This document shows, piece by piece, positions 16,913-26,240 of a stretch of DNA of 64,000 nt; positions within the stretch are counted from its first letter, which is position 1, and each line of letters starts with the position of its first letter. The stretch is from Variovorax ginsengisoli (GTDB lineage Bacteria; Pseudomonadota; Gammaproteobacteria; Burkholderiales; Burkholderiaceae_C): positions 75,145 through 139,144 of the forward strand of contig NZ_RCZJ01000002.1 of NCBI RefSeq assembly GCF_006438845.1. Reading direction: 5' to 3'. The notes under the pieces are model-generated. The model saw only the letters and a list, made by a program, of their open reading frames with translations, made no database searches and was not told where the DNA came from. The position numbers and the translations under genes were made by a program.

Positions 16913-17179
16913 CTACGACTCGCGGCGAGGAAGGCCGAGGAAGACGCCGGGGGTAACCATCGTCCCGCCAGAGAAGCGGGTCAACCATCTGGCCCGCGCC
17001 GCTCGCGCAGATCCCGACGCCAGAAGCCTTTGCGCTGCGAACACGGCGACAACGTCAACGAAGGTGTTCAGCGACACACAAATGCTGCCCAGCATGACCA
17101 ACTGCGGGATGAGCGGTTGAGTCGGCGAAGCGAACTGAGGGAGGAACGCCAAGAAGAACAACGCGGTTTTCACGTTCAA
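16913..17179 (-). pseudogene. Truncated tandem copy of the LysE-family exporter (C-terminal 88 codons)
   Basis: The 88 codons align without gaps to the last 88 codons of the neighbouring exporter gene (17223-17843), with about 12 amino acid differences. The similarity begins exactly where the neighbour has MNVKTALFFLAFLPQF. In this copy that codon is TTG, and no upstream half exists. The first transmembrane segments are therefore missing. The divergence means the duplication is not recent or came from a related strain. Confidence 0.85.
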
Positions 17180-17222
17180 GATTCAGCGCGTTCGCGAGCG
17201 ACCGGTTCTGGCCGAACGCGGC

Positions 17223-17843
17223 CTACGACTCGCGTCGTGCAAAGCCGAGAAAGATGCCAAGGCCGACCATCGTCCCGCCGGAAAAGCGAGTCAGCCATCG
17301 GGCACGCGCCGCCCGCGCAGGCCCCGATGCCAAAAGCTTTTGCGCGGCGAACACGGCGACAACATCGACAAGGGTATTCAAAGCCACGCAAATGCTGCCG
17401 AGCATGACCAACTGCGGAACCAGAGGTTCGGTCGGCAACGCGAACTGAGGAAGAAACGCGAGAAAGAATAAAGCTGTCTTCACGTTCATGAGCTCAACAA
17501 CCATGCCTTCCAGAAGCGCTCGATGTGCACCCTTCGAGCCGCCGGTCTGGGTACTGACTGCTGTGCCGTCCTCGCGCATCAGGATTCGAACACCAAGGAA
17601 GATGAGGTAAGCCGCGCCGATGTACTTGACCATGTTGAAGGCCATCGCTGACTGTGCAACCATGACCGACAGGCCGAGGGCTGCGGCCAACACGTGTGCC
17701 ATTCCGCCAACACCGGTGCCTAAGCAGGAGGCCAGACCTTCGCGACGGCCGCTTGACACTGTCCGAGCAACCACATAGGCGATGCCCGGGCCGGGCGTGA
17801 TTGCAAGTAGAAGGGCCGCAAGCAAGAAGGCGATGAAGGACAT
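17223..17843 (-). CDS. LysE/RhtB-family amino acid exporter
   Basis: The 206-aa protein has the usual length and six hydrophobic segments of this family. The N-terminal signature is LLAITPGPGIAYVVAR, and GGMAHVLAAALGLS follows. The ATG has AAGG seven bases upstream. Such proteins export amino acids or small metabolites across the inner membrane. The substrate cannot be told from sequence. A truncated second copy of its 3' half lies directly downstream. Confidence 0.9.
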   Translation of the reverse strand: MSFIAFLLAALLLAITPGPGIAYVVARTVSSGRREGLASCLGTGVGGMAHVLAAALGLSVMVAQSAMAFNMVKYIGAAYLIFLGVRILMREDGTAVSTQTGGSKGAHRALLEGMVVELMNVKTALFFLAFLPQFALPTEPLVPQLVMLGSICVALNTLVDVVAVFAAQKLLASGPARAARARWLTRFSGGTMVGLGIFLGFARRES

Positions 17844-17966
17844 TGGCTACCTTGGATTAGGCTCCATGCTAGCGGTGTCCGCCTAGGGCCGATACCTCCC
17901 TCTAGCGTTGTGGCTGCGAGCCTCGGCCCCCTTCTGAAGCGAATTCGAGCGACCGCTGCAACGCTG

Positions 17967-19055
17967 TCAAAGCAGCACGGTCAGTCCGGGCGAACCCGCT
18001 TCCGTCCGTCCGACCACCTTTGCACCCCCAAAACCCTCCCGCCTGAAAACCTCGAGCACCGCATCGACCGACTCGGCCGCGCAACTCACCAACAGCCCCC
18101 CCGAAGTCTGCGGATCGCTCAGCAAACTCTGCGCCGTTGCTGGCAGCCCCTTGGCGAGGTCGACATCGGACCCATACCCCGCCCAGTTCCGCCCCGATGC
18201 CCCGGTAACGAACCCCTCGGCCACCATCGCCTCCACGCCATCGAGCAGCGGCACGCTCGACCACCCGACGACGGCCTTCAGCCCCGCGCCCCGGGCCAAT
18301 TCCAGTGCGTGCCCGGCCAGGCCGAAGCCGGTGACATCGGTCAGCGCATGCACGCCGTCGAGTTGCGCCAGCGCGATACCGGGGGTGTTGAGCTGGGTGG
18401 TGGTGTCGATCAGTTGCCGGTACCCGGCCTCGCTCAGTTGCTCCTTCTTCAGCGCGGCCGAGAGCACGCCGACGCCCAGCGGCTTGCCGAGGACGAGCAC
18501 GTCGCCGGGTTGGGCGCCGGCGTTGCGGCGCACGCGGTCCGGGTGCACCAAGCCCATCACGACCAGGCCGTAGATGGGTTCGACGGAGTCGATGGTGTGG
18601 CCGCCCGCGATGGGGATGCCGGCGGCGCGGCACACGTCCTGGCCGCCGCGAACGATCTCGCCGATCACTTCGATCGGCAGCTGGTTGACGGGCATGGCGA
18701 CCAGGGCCAGCGCCATGATGGGCTTGCCACCCATGGCATAGACGTCGCTGATTGCGTTGGTGGCGGCGATGCGGCCGAACTCGTAGGGGTCGTCCACGAT
18801 CGGCATGAAGAAGTCGGTGGTGGCGATGAGGGCCTGGCTGTCGTTGAGCTTGTAGACGGCCGCGTCGTCGGCGGTCTCGATGCCGACCATGAGCTCGGGC
18901 GGGATGAAGCCAGCCCCGCTGTTCTTGAGGATCTCCGACAGCACGCCGGGCGCGATCTTGCAGCCGCAGCCGCCGCCGTGCGAAAAACTGGTGAGGCGCA
19001 GCGGCGCGAGCGGGTTCATGGGCGTGGGGTTCATGCGGTGGATTATCGAAGTCAT
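17967..19055 (-). CDS. selD: Selenide, water dikinase (selenophosphate synthase)
   Basis: The 362-aa enzyme makes selenophosphate from selenide and ATP. The active-site segment HGGGCGCKI carries Cys30 and Lys33, equivalent to E. coli Cys17 and Lys20. The catalytic position is therefore Cys, not selenocysteine. ATP-binding segments DDAAVYKLND, TTDFFMPIVDDP and GGHTIDS are present. In-frame ATGs at 19034 and 19019 could be the true start. It diverges from a PhnD-type transporter operon that ends with mnmH. No selA, selB or tRNA-Sec is in the window. Confidence 0.95.
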   Translation of the reverse strand: MTSIIHRMNPTPMNPLAPLRLTSFSHGGGCGCKIAPGVLSEILKNSGAGFIPPELMVGIETADDAAVYKLNDSQALIATTDFFMPIVDDPYEFGRIAATNAISDVYAMGGKPIMALALVAMPVNQLPIEVIGEIVRGGQDVCRAAGIPIAGGHTIDSVEPIYGLVVMGLVHPDRVRRNAGAQPGDVLVLGKPLGVGVLSAALKKEQLSEAGYRQLIDTTTQLNTPGIALAQLDGVHALTDVTGFGLAGHALELARGAGLKAVVGWSSVPLLDGVEAMVAEGFVTGASGRNWAGYGSDVDLAKGLPATAQSLLSDPQTSGGLLVSCAAESVDAVLEVFRREGFGGAKVVGRTEAGSPGLTVLL

Positions 19056-19083
19056 CGCGCCGTCCCGCGATTTCCCCGCTTTC

Positions 19084-19089
19084 TACAAT
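19084..19089 (+). promoter_or_regulatory. Possible -10 box of the selenium transporter operon
   Basis: TACAAT lies 42 bases upstream of the binding-protein ATG in the 76-bp divergent gap with selD. No convincing -35 is seen. Similar boxes precede several housekeeping genes here. Confidence 0.35.
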
Positions 19090-19131
19090 GGCGCCCTTTC
19101 CCAGTACGCACGCCTCCGAGGCGCCCTTCCC

Positions 19132-19989
19132 ATGAAAACGATCCTCCGACTGACGCTTGCGTTGTCCCTTTCCTTCGCCGCGCTCGGTGCTTCCGCACAG
19201 AGCAATGTGCTGCGCGTGTCCGCCATCCCCGACGAGGCGCCGACCGAGCTGCAGCGCAAGTTCACGCCGCTGGGCGACTACCTGAAGAAGGAGACCGGCA
19301 TGGACGTGCAGTTCACGCCCGTGACCGACTACGCCGCGGTGGTCGAAGGCCTGGCGACCAACAAGATCGACATGGCCTGGCTGGGCGGCTTCACCTTCGT
19401 GCAGGCGCGCATCCGTACCGGCGGTGGCGTGGTGCCGATCGTGCAGCGGGCCGAGGACGAGGTGTTCACCAGCAAGTTCATCGTGCCGATCGACAGCACC
19501 GCGAAGACGCTGGCCGACCTGAAGGGCAAGACCTTCGCCTTCGGCGCGCCCTCCTCCACCTCGGGCAGCCTGATGCCGCGCTACTTCCTGCTGCAGGCTG
19601 GGATCAACCCCGAGAAGGACTTCAAGACGGTCGCGTTCTCGGGCGCGCACGACGCCACGGTGGCCTTCGTCGCCGCGTCGCGCGCCGAAGCCGGCGTGCT
19701 CAACGCGTCGGTGTGGGACAAGCTGGTCGAGTCGAAGAACCCCAACGCCGCCAAGGTGCGCGTTCTTTCCACCACGCCGACTTACTACGACTACAACTGG
19801 ACCGTGCGCCCGGGCATGGACCCGGCCCTGCAGAAGAAGCTGACCGACGCTTTCCTGAAGCTCGACCCGGCCAACCCGGCGCACAAGGAAATCATGGGCC
19901 TGCAGCGCGCCAGCAAGTTCATCGCCACCAAGTCATCGAACTACGACGGCATCGAGGCCGCGGCCAAGTCGGCCGGCCTGGTGAAGTGA
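19132..19989 (+). CDS. PhnD-like periplasmic binding protein, putative selenium oxyanion transporter
   Basis: The 285-aa protein has a clean signal peptide ([20 protein letters not shown], cut after ASA at residue 22). The PhnD-type body includes [39 protein letters not shown] and [20 protein letters not shown]. The PhnD family binds phosphonate or phosphite. A subfamily encoded next to selD is annotated in databases as putative selenate-binding, and the context here (selD divergent, mnmH at the operon end) fits that. Ligand identity is inferred, not shown. Confidence 0.8.
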   Translation: MKTILRLTLALSLSFAALGASAQSNVLRVSAIPDEAPTELQRKFTPLGDYLKKETGMDVQFTPVTDYAAVVEGLATNKIDMAWLGGFTFVQARIRTGGGVVPIVQRAEDEVFTSKFIVPIDSTAKTLADLKGKTFAFGAPSSTSGSLMPRYFLLQAGINPEKDFKTVAFSGAHDATVAFVAASRAEAGVLNASVWDKLVESKNPNAAKVRVLSTTPTYYDYNWTVRPGMDPALQKKLTDAFLKLDPANPAHKEIMGLQRASKFIATKSSNYDGIEAAAKSAGLVK

Positions 19990-20038
19990 TGCGCGGGCTG
20001 CGCGGCGCACGCGGCGCGCGGACCGCAAGGCCGCTCGC

Positions 20039-20863
20039 GTGAGCTTCTCGCTCGACGCGGTCGGGCTGGTGCACCCCAACGGGCAGCGCGCGCTGCAGGG
20101 CGTGTCGCTGGCGGCGCACGACGGCGAACGGTTGGCGATCATCGGGCCCTCGGGCGCAGGCAAGACCACGCTGCTGCGCGTGCTCGGCGCCGCGCTGCGG
20201 CCCGGCGAGGGCTCGGTGCAGGCGCTGGGCGAATCGCCCTGGAAGCTGTCGGCCGCGCCGCTGCGCCGGCTGCGCGCGCGCATCGGCACCGTGCACCAGG
20301 CGCCGCCCATTGCGCCGCGGCTGCGCGTGGTCACTGCGGTACTGGCGGGCCGGCTCGGCAGCTGGACGACGGCGCGGGCGCTGACGTCGCTGCTGCATCC
20401 ATCCGACATCGCGGGGGCGCATGAAGCCCTCGGCCGCGTCGCGATGGAAGACCGCCTGTTCGACCGCTGCGACCGCCTCTCCGGCGGGCAGCTGCAGCGC
20501 GTGGGCATCGCGCGTGCGCTGTACCAGCGGCCGGCGCTGCTGCTGGCCGACGAGCCGGTGTCGGCGCTCGACCCGACGCTGGCCGACAGCACGCTGCGCG
20601 AGCTGGTCGCGCAAAGCGAGAGCACCGGCGCCACCTTCGTCGCGTCGCTGCACGCGGTCGATCTGGCGCTGCGCTGGTTTCCGCGCATCGTCGGCATGCG
20701 CGATGGCAGCGTGATGTTCGACCGCCCAGCCGATCAGGTGACCCCCGCGATGCTGGTCGCGCTCTATGCGAGCGAGGGCGGGCCGCCGGCACAAGGCATT
20801 GCAGCGCCGCCTGCGCCGCAAGCCAGCGACGCGCCCCCCTTGCGCCGGCCCGACTGCCCGTGA
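20039..20863 (+). CDS. PhnC-like ABC transporter ATP-binding protein
   Basis: The 274-aa ATPase has Walker A GPSGAGKT (36-43), the signature LSGGQ (147-151), Walker B LLLADEP (167-173) and a following SALDP. These are all the parts of a working importer ATPase. A GTG start is used because no ATG is in place, 49 bases after the binding-protein stop. The stop overlaps the next permease gene (GTGA). It would power uptake with the adjacent binding protein and two permeases. The alanine/proline-rich last 25 residues are unusual but not harmful. Confidence 0.85.
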   Translation: MSFSLDAVGLVHPNGQRALQGVSLAAHDGERLAIIGPSGAGKTTLLRVLGAALRPGEGSVQALGESPWKLSAAPLRRLRARIGTVHQAPPIAPRLRVVTAVLAGRLGSWTTARALTSLLHPSDIAGAHEALGRVAMEDRLFDRCDRLSGGQLQRVGIARALYQRPALLLADEPVSALDPTLADSTLRELVAQSESTGATFVASLHAVDLALRWFPRIVGMRDGSVMFDRPADQVTPAMLVALYASEGGPPAQGIAAPPAPQASDAPPLRRPDCP

Positions 20864-21717
20864 GCGCTTCGGCCCCTTCCCTCGCGCCCTCGCGCGGAAC
20901 TGCGCCACAGCGCGATCCGCATGCACGCGCGCGGCTCGGAGGGCTGCTGGTCGCGCTGGTGATCGCCTGGCCGATGCTGGTGCTGGCCGAGTTCAAGCCA
21001 TGGGCGCTGTTCACGTCGGGCAACCTCGCGGTGATGGGCGGCTTCCTCGCCGGCTTCCTGCCGCCAGATGGCTCGCCGGCCTTTCTCGCGCTGCTCGCCA
21101 AGGCCACGCTCGAAACGCTGGCGATGGCCACGGCCGGCACGGCGCTGGCCTTCGTGATCGCGGTGCCGCTGGCCTTCGTGACCACGCGGGCGCTGTCGGT
21201 GTCGCGCATCGGGCCCGGCCCGGGCGGCGTGCGTGCCGGCGTGGTGCGGCAGGCGGCGCGTTCGCTCTTGATGGTGCTGCGCGCCATTCCGGAAATCGTG
21301 TGGGCGCTGATCTTCGTGCGCGCGCTTGGCCTCGGTCCGGCCGCGGGCGTGCTGGCGCTGGCAATCACCTACGGCGGCATGCTGGGCAAGGTGTATGCCG
21401 AGATCCTCGAATCCACCGACACGCGACCGGCGCGCGCGCTGCTCGAAGCCGGCAGCGGCCGCATCGCCGCGCTCTGCTACGGGCTGCTGCCCAACAGCGC
21501 GCAGGAGCTGGCCTCGTACACCGTGTACCGCTGGGAATGCGCGGTGCGCGCGTCGGTGGTGATGGGCTTCGTCGGCGCAGGCGGTTTGGGCCAGCTCATG
21601 GACCAGTCGATGAAGATGCTCAACGGCGGCGAGGCCAGCAGCATCCTGCTGGTGTTCCTGGCGCTGGTGCTGCTGGCGGATGCGCTGAGCAACATGCTGC
21701 GGAGGCTGTTGGCATGA
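20860..21717 (+). CDS. PhnE-like ABC transporter permease, first
   Basis: The 285-aa inner-membrane protein has about six hydrophobic segments. Near the C-terminus is an EAA-type loop for ATPase contact ([20 protein letters not shown]) and [10 protein letters not shown], typical of PhnE. The GTG start overlaps the ATPase stop and its own stop overlaps the next ATG. The N-terminal 25 residues are polar and probably cytoplasmic. It acts with the second permease as a likely heterodimer. Confidence 0.85.
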   Translation: MSASAPSLAPSRGTAPQRDPHARARLGGLLVALVIAWPMLVLAEFKPWALFTSGNLAVMGGFLAGFLPPDGSPAFLALLAKATLETLAMATAGTALAFVIAVPLAFVTTRALSVSRIGPGPGGVRAGVVRQAARSLLMVLRAIPEIVWALIFVRALGLGPAAGVLALAITYGGMLGKVYAEILESTDTRPARALLEAGSGRIAALCYGLLPNSAQELASYTVYRWECAVRASVVMGFVGAGGLGQLMDQSMKMLNGGEASSILLVFLALVLLADALSNMLRRLLA

Positions 21718-22514
21718 GCACGGTGATGTTGCAGCCGCCATCGCCCTGCTGGCGTTGCCGCGTGACGGCGGCATTGATCTTGGCCGCCGTGGTCGCGAGC
21801 TTTGCCTACCTCGGCATCGATTTTCGCGCGTTGTTCACCGGTGAATCGCTGCGGCTGATGGGCCAATTCGTCGCCGAGTTCTTTCCGCCCGACGTGTCGC
21901 CCGAGTTCCTGGCCAAGGCCGGCTGGGGCGCGCTGCAGACGCTGGCCGTGTCGGCGCTGGGCACGCTGCTGGCCGCGGCGGCCGGCGCGGTACTGGCGCT
22001 GCCGGCGTCGGGCCGCTTCGGGCACATCGCGCAGGCCACGTCGCGCTTCGCACTCAACTTTTTGCGCAGCGTGCCCGAGCTGGTGTGGGCCGCGCTGATG
22101 GTGCTGGCCGCCGGCATTGGCCCCTTTGCGGGCGCACTGGCACTGGCGCTGCATACCACCGGCGTGCTCGGCCGGCTCTTCGCCGAAGGGCTGGAGAACG
22201 CGCCGCGTGCGCCCGAAGACGCGCTGGTGCTGGCCGGCGCGCGGCCGGTGTCGGCCTTCGTCTACGCGAGCCTGCAGATCGTGCTGCCGCAGTGGGTGGC
22301 CTACACGCTCTACCGCTGGGAGATGAACATCCGCATGGCGGCGGTGTTGGGCTTCGTGGGCGGCGGCGGGCTGGGGCAGCTGCTGTACTTCCACCTGTCG
22401 ATCTTCCAGCAGCAGCAGGCCATGACGGTGCTGATTGCCATGTTCGGCCTGGTGGCGCTGGTGGATTTCCTGAGCGGCCGGCTGCGCCGCGGGTTAGGGT
22501 CGGCGTATGCATGA
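21714..22514 (+). CDS. PhnE-like ABC transporter permease, second
   Basis: The 266-aa protein is a second PhnE-type permease with the same hallmarks: FLRSVPELVWAALMVLAAG, VLPQWVAYTLYRWEMNIR and GFVGGGGLGQLLYFH. Its start lies in an ATGA overlap with the first permease. Its last eight bases overlap the start of mnmH, so transport and tRNA selenation are translated from one message. Two distinct permeases suggest a heterodimeric channel. Confidence 0.85.
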   Translation: MSTVMLQPPSPCWRCRVTAALILAAVVASFAYLGIDFRALFTGESLRLMGQFVAEFFPPDVSPEFLAKAGWGALQTLAVSALGTLLAAAAGAVLALPASGRFGHIAQATSRFALNFLRSVPELVWAALMVLAAGIGPFAGALALALHTTGVLGRLFAEGLENAPRAPEDALVLAGARPVSAFVYASLQIVLPQWVAYTLYRWEMNIRMAAVLGFVGGGGLGQLLYFHLSIFQQQQAMTVLIAMFGLVALVDFLSGRLRRGLGSAYA

Positions 22515-23580
22515 GCACCCTTCCCGGCCGCGCCCGCCGACCCGTGTGGCGGACATCCCGGCCTTCGACACCGTCATCGACGCGCGCTCGCCCGCCGAGT
22601 TCGCGCTCGACCACATCCCCGGCGCCATCAACTGCCCGGTGCTCGACGACGACGAGCGCCGCATCGTCGGCACGATCTACAAACAGACCGGCGCCTTCGA
22701 AGCGCGCCGCGTGGGCGGCGCGATGGTCGCGGCCAACCTGGCGCGGCATCTGCGCGAACAGTTCGCCGACAAGCCCGCGTCCTGGAAGCCGATGGTCTAT
22801 TGCTGGCGCGGCGGGCTGCGCAGCGGCTCGATGGTGCAGTGGCTGCGGCTGGTCGGCTGGGACGCGCAGCAGCTCACCGGCGGCTACAAGCGCTATCGCC
22901 ACCACGTGCTGGAACAGATCGAGTCGCTGTGCCCGCGCCTCGACCTGCGCGTGGTCTGCGGCGCCACCGGCAGCGCCAAGACGCGCGTGCTCGAGGCGCT
23001 GGCCGCGCGCGGCGCGCAGGTGATCGATCTGGAGCACTGCGCCCGCCACAAAGGCTCGCTGCTGGGCGCCTGGCCGGGCGTGCCGCAGCCCTCGCAGAAG
23101 CAGTTCGAGACGCGCATCGCGACGGTCTTCGAATCGCTTGACCTCTCGCGCCCGCTGTACATCGAAGGCGAGAGCGCACGCATCGGACGCATCGCGCTGC
23201 CTGTGCCGCTGGTCGCGCGCATGCGTGCCGCGCACTGCATCGAGGTCGAGGCGACGCCCGAGGCGCGGCTCGCCTTCCTGCTGCGCGACTACGCCTACTT
23301 GGCCGACGACCGCGCCGCGCTGGCCGAGACGCTGGGCCGCCTCAAGGAGATGCAGGGCAAGGAAACGGTGCAGCGCTGGCAGGCCTGGGCCGAGGCCGGC
23401 GACCTGCCGCCGCTGTTCGCCGAGCTGATGGCGCTGCACTACGACCCGCATTACGGCCGCTCGCAGGCCCGCCACTTCGCGGCCTGGTCGCAGCGCCAGC
23501 ATGTGACGGCGCCGGACCTCACGCCCGCAGGCATCGATGCGGTGGCCGAGGCGATCCTGCGGTTGCCAGCCGGAGGCTGA
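22507..23580 (+). CDS. mnmH: tRNA 2-selenouridine synthase
   Basis: The 357-aa protein (also called SelU or YbbB) replaces sulfur in 2-thiouridine at tRNA wobble position 34 with selenium from selenophosphate. The N-terminal rhodanese domain has the catalytic Cys99 in YCWRGGLRSGS. A P-loop domain follows, with GATGSAKT at about 152-159. Length is normal. It overlaps the second permease gene by eight bases, which ties selenium uptake to its use in tRNA. Confidence 0.95.
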   Translation: MHEHPSRPRPPTRVADIPAFDTVIDARSPAEFALDHIPGAINCPVLDDDERRIVGTIYKQTGAFEARRVGGAMVAANLARHLREQFADKPASWKPMVYCWRGGLRSGSMVQWLRLVGWDAQQLTGGYKRYRHHVLEQIESLCPRLDLRVVCGATGSAKTRVLEALAARGAQVIDLEHCARHKGSLLGAWPGVPQPSQKQFETRIATVFESLDLSRPLYIEGESARIGRIALPVPLVARMRAAHCIEVEATPEARLAFLLRDYAYLADDRAALAETLGRLKEMQGKETVQRWQAWAEAGDLPPLFAELMALHYDPHYGRSQARHFAAWSQRQHVTAPDLTPAGIDAVAEAILRLPAGG

Positions 23581-24063
23581 GGCGCCGCCCAGGTCAACGC
23601 TCCATCTCGCCCCGGGGCGACGCAGTTCAGCGCCACGCGTTCAATCTGGCAAGAGGCGTGAGGCCATTGCATCGGCAGGGACCGTCACACATCCGGCTTG
23701 CCTAAAATCCAGGCATGACCACCGCCCTCGTCTGCATCCCCGTCGCCTTGGCTGCGCTGCTTTTCGCAGCAGCCAACGCGCGAGCGACTGCGACCAGAGT
23801 GCGTCGTCAAACGACGCCCGCACTTTCCTAAGCCCGGCGGTCGCTCTCCCTCGTTTCAGCGCAAACCTCCATCGCCGGGCACCAAGCTCGCGCGTGAGCG
23901 GACGGCCCTCGCATCGGGCGTCCGCGAGCTACACGCGGTAGGCCGCCGGCCCCGCACCGTTTCCGGCTCGCCATAGAGCCACCCCTCAACTCTGCACTTG
24001 CGTTCCAAGGCTGCGCGTCAGCGCGCCTCGAAGGCCGGCGCTCGCTGTCTCAAAGGATTTCTC
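23581..24063. other. Intergenic region after mnmH, with one doubtful 38-aa frame
   Basis: About 480 bases separate mnmH from the stress-protein gene. A short frame at 23715-23831 (MTTALVCIPVALAALLFAAA) starts 6 bases after a TAAAAT box and looks like a bare signal peptide. It could be a tiny secreted peptide or the stub of a lost gene. Nothing else is recognised. No terminator with a U tract follows mnmH. Confidence 0.35.
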
Positions 24064-25038
24064 ATGACCCCTCGTTCGATTCTTGCCGTGACGGACTTCT
24101 CCATGGATGGAGACCACGCACTGAACCGTGCTGCGCTGCTGAGCGCTGCGCAAGGTGCCACGCTCAAGCTGGTCTATCTGGCGTATCCCGGTGAAACGCC
24201 GCCGGCCGACGCTGCCACGCGGCTCGCCCACCACGCGCTGCAACTCTCGCAGGTCCACGGCATCGCGGTTCATGCCGCCAGCCGCCTTGCGCACCAGGTC
24301 GAGCACCTGCTCGCTGACGTGGCCGGCGCGGACCTCGTCGTGTGGGGCACCGCGCCGGTGAGGAGTTTGCGTTCGTTCTTCCTGGGCCAGCCGGTGGAAG
24401 CGCTGATCCGCAAAGTCCGCAGGCCAGTGCTTGTCGTGCGTGGCCGAGCCACGCACGCCTACCGCCGTGTCCTTGTCGCCGTCGATTTCTCGCAGGCCTC
24501 CGCCGGTCTGGTCGACCTGGGATTCGCGCTCGGCGGTGATGCATCGGTCGAACTGTTTCATGCCGTCAGCACCGCCAACGAAGGCAAGCTGCGCTACGCA
24601 GAAGTGTCGGACCACGCCATCAAGGCGTACCGCGACGCGGGCCAACGCCAGGCCCAGGGCAGGATGTTCAACCTCACGGATTCGTACGTCTCACGACGCA
24701 ACCGCGTGCAGTCGGCCGTCGCACACGGCGATCCTGCCAGGCAGACGCTCGTGCAGCAGCAGCGCAGTGGATCGGAATTGATCGTCGTGGGGAAGCACCC
24801 CGCCTCGATCTTCGAGGAACTGATATTCAGCAGCGTCGCGGGGCGTTTGCTGAGTTTGTCGAACGCGGAGGACGCTCGCGCAGACGCCTTGGTGGTGCCG
24901 CACGACTGGCAGCCCGCGTCGCGCACCGCTGCGGCTCGTCGGCTGACGGCCGGGCAGCCCACAGTGCAACGGGTGCGCGCCGGCGCACCTCCGGCGCCGC
25001 GCGGACCGAACCCTGCAGCCGTCCACGCACGCGCTTGA
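24064..25038 (+). CDS. Universal stress protein, two UspA domains
   Basis: The 324-aa protein carries two UspA-type domains in tandem. The first starts RSILAVTDFSMDGDHALNRA and ends RRPVLVVRG. The second starts YRRVLVAVDFSQAS and includes ELIVVGKHP. AAAGGA lies six bases before the ATG. The C-terminal 50 residues are basic, Pro/Ala-rich and probably disordered. Family members bind ATP or AMP and help survival under stress. The second domain lacks an obvious G-2x-G-9x-G(S/T) ATP motif, so its nucleotide binding is doubtful. Confidence 0.85.
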   Translation: MTPRSILAVTDFSMDGDHALNRAALLSAAQGATLKLVYLAYPGETPPADAATRLAHHALQLSQVHGIAVHAASRLAHQVEHLLADVAGADLVVWGTAPVRSLRSFFLGQPVEALIRKVRRPVLVVRGRATHAYRRVLVAVDFSQASAGLVDLGFALGGDASVELFHAVSTANEGKLRYAEVSDHAIKAYRDAGQRQAQGRMFNLTDSYVSRRNRVQSAVAHGDPARQTLVQQQRSGSELIVVGKHPASIFEELIFSSVAGRLLSLSNAEDARADALVVPHDWQPASRTAAARRLTAGQPTVQRVRAGAPPAPRGPNPAAVHARA

Positions 25039-25090
25039 GCAGCGCGGTCGGCACCCGAAACCTGAAGGTGCAATCAAGGGAGAATCACGC

Positions 25091-25696
25091 ATGGAATCCA
25101 TCGACGCCGCCACCTTCGACGAGGCGTACTACGCGCGCTACTACTTCGACAAGAAGACCAAGGTGGCCGACCCGCAGCACGTCGAGCGGCTGGGTGTCTT
25201 CGTGAGTGCCTACTTGAAGTACCTGCGCGTCCCCGTGCGGCGCGTGCTGGACGTCGGCTGCGGCGTGGGCTTGTGGCGCGACATCGTGGCCCGGCACTTT
25301 CCGCAGGCGAGCTATCACGGCGTCGAGATCAGCGAGTACCTGTGCGACCGCTACGGCTGGGAACGCGGCTCGGTGGTCGACTACAAGGCGCGCGAGCCCT
25401 TCGACTTCGTCATCTGCCAGGGCGTGCTGGCCTACCTGAATCCGGTCGACCTGAAGCAGGCGCTGCGCAATCTCGGAACCTTGAGCCGGGGTGCGCTGTA
25501 CCTCGAAGCGGTGACGCTCGAGGACTACGAGAACGACATCGTCGACGAAGACCTGACCGACCCGCTCCTGTTCCGGCATCGCGCCGACCTGTACCGGCGT
25601 GGGCTCTCGAGAAAGTTCAGCGCCCTGGGTGGCGGCATGTGGCTGAGCCGGCAGTCGGACGTGCCGCTCTTCGCGCTGGAAGGCACGGGGGAGTGA
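25091..25696 (+). CDS. Class I SAM-dependent methyltransferase
   Basis: The 201-aa protein has motif I VLDVGCGVGLW at about residue 55, a motif II-like acidic end (YHGVEIS) and FDFVICQGVLAYL as the motif IV region. AAGGGAG precedes the ATG. The target is unknown; small stand-alone enzymes of this type methylate metabolites or proteins. The next gene starts one base after its stop, so the two are co-transcribed. Confidence 0.85.
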   Translation: MESIDAATFDEAYYARYYFDKKTKVADPQHVERLGVFVSAYLKYLRVPVRRVLDVGCGVGLWRDIVARHFPQASYHGVEISEYLCDRYGWERGSVVDYKAREPFDFVICQGVLAYLNPVDLKQALRNLGTLSRGALYLEAVTLEDYENDIVDEDLTDPLLFRHRADLYRRGLSRKFSALGGGMWLSRQSDVPLFALEGTGE

Positions 25697-25697
25697 G

Positions 25698-26222
25698 ATG
25701 CGCTGCCTGGTAGTCGGCACGAGCGGGGCCGGAAAGTCGACTTTCGCTGCCCAACTCGCGCGCGTGCTGGAGTGCCCTTGCATCGAGCTCGACGCGCACT
25801 ACTGGGGCCCGAACTGGCAAGCCGTACCGCCAGCGCAGTTTCGCGCCTCGGTCAGCGAGGCGAGCTCCGGTGGCTGTTGGGTGGCGGACGGCAACTACAG
25901 CGCGGTGCGGGACGTCCTGTGGCCACGCGCCACGCATGTGGTGTGGCTCGACTACGGCCGGCTCACCATCTTCTCCCGCGTGCTCTGGCGCACCCTCCGC
26001 CGCGGCGCCATGCGCACCACGCTGTCGCACGGCAACCGCGAGTCGCTGCGCAAGGCCTTTCTCTCCAAAGATTCGATTCTTCTATGGTCTCTTTCCACCT
26101 ACGCGAAGAACCGGGCCAAGTACGCGGCGCTGCGGGACGATGCCGACTGCGCGCACCTTCGATGGACCCAGATCAAGGACCCCAGGCACGCGCAGGCGTT
26201 CATCGACGCGCACGCACGTTGA
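25698..26222 (+). CDS. P-loop NTPase of the adenylate-kinase-like/FlaR type
   Basis: The 174-aa protein starts with Walker A GTSGAGKST (8-16) and has the layout of small kinase-like topology-modulation proteins. After the P-loop come an ELDAHYWGPNW segment, VADGNYS and a C-terminal helical part. The substrate is unknown. It follows the methyltransferase by one base and is convergent with the aldo/keto reductase. Confidence 0.8.
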   Translation: MRCLVVGTSGAGKSTFAAQLARVLECPCIELDAHYWGPNWQAVPPAQFRASVSEASSGGCWVADGNYSAVRDVLWPRATHVVWLDYGRLTIFSRVLWRTLRRGAMRTTLSHGNRESLRKAFLSKDSILLWSLSTYAKNRAKYAALRDDADCAHLRWTQIKDPRHAQAFIDAHAR

Positions 26223-26240
26223 TCGGGCCCTCGGTCGTAC

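Noticed and set aside
19132-22514. Calling the ABC transporter a plain phosphonate importer (phnDCE)
   Set aside because: No C-P lyase, phosphonatase or phosphite gene is near, while selD and mnmH flank it and one overlaps it. Phosphonate use is not excluded but is the weaker reading.
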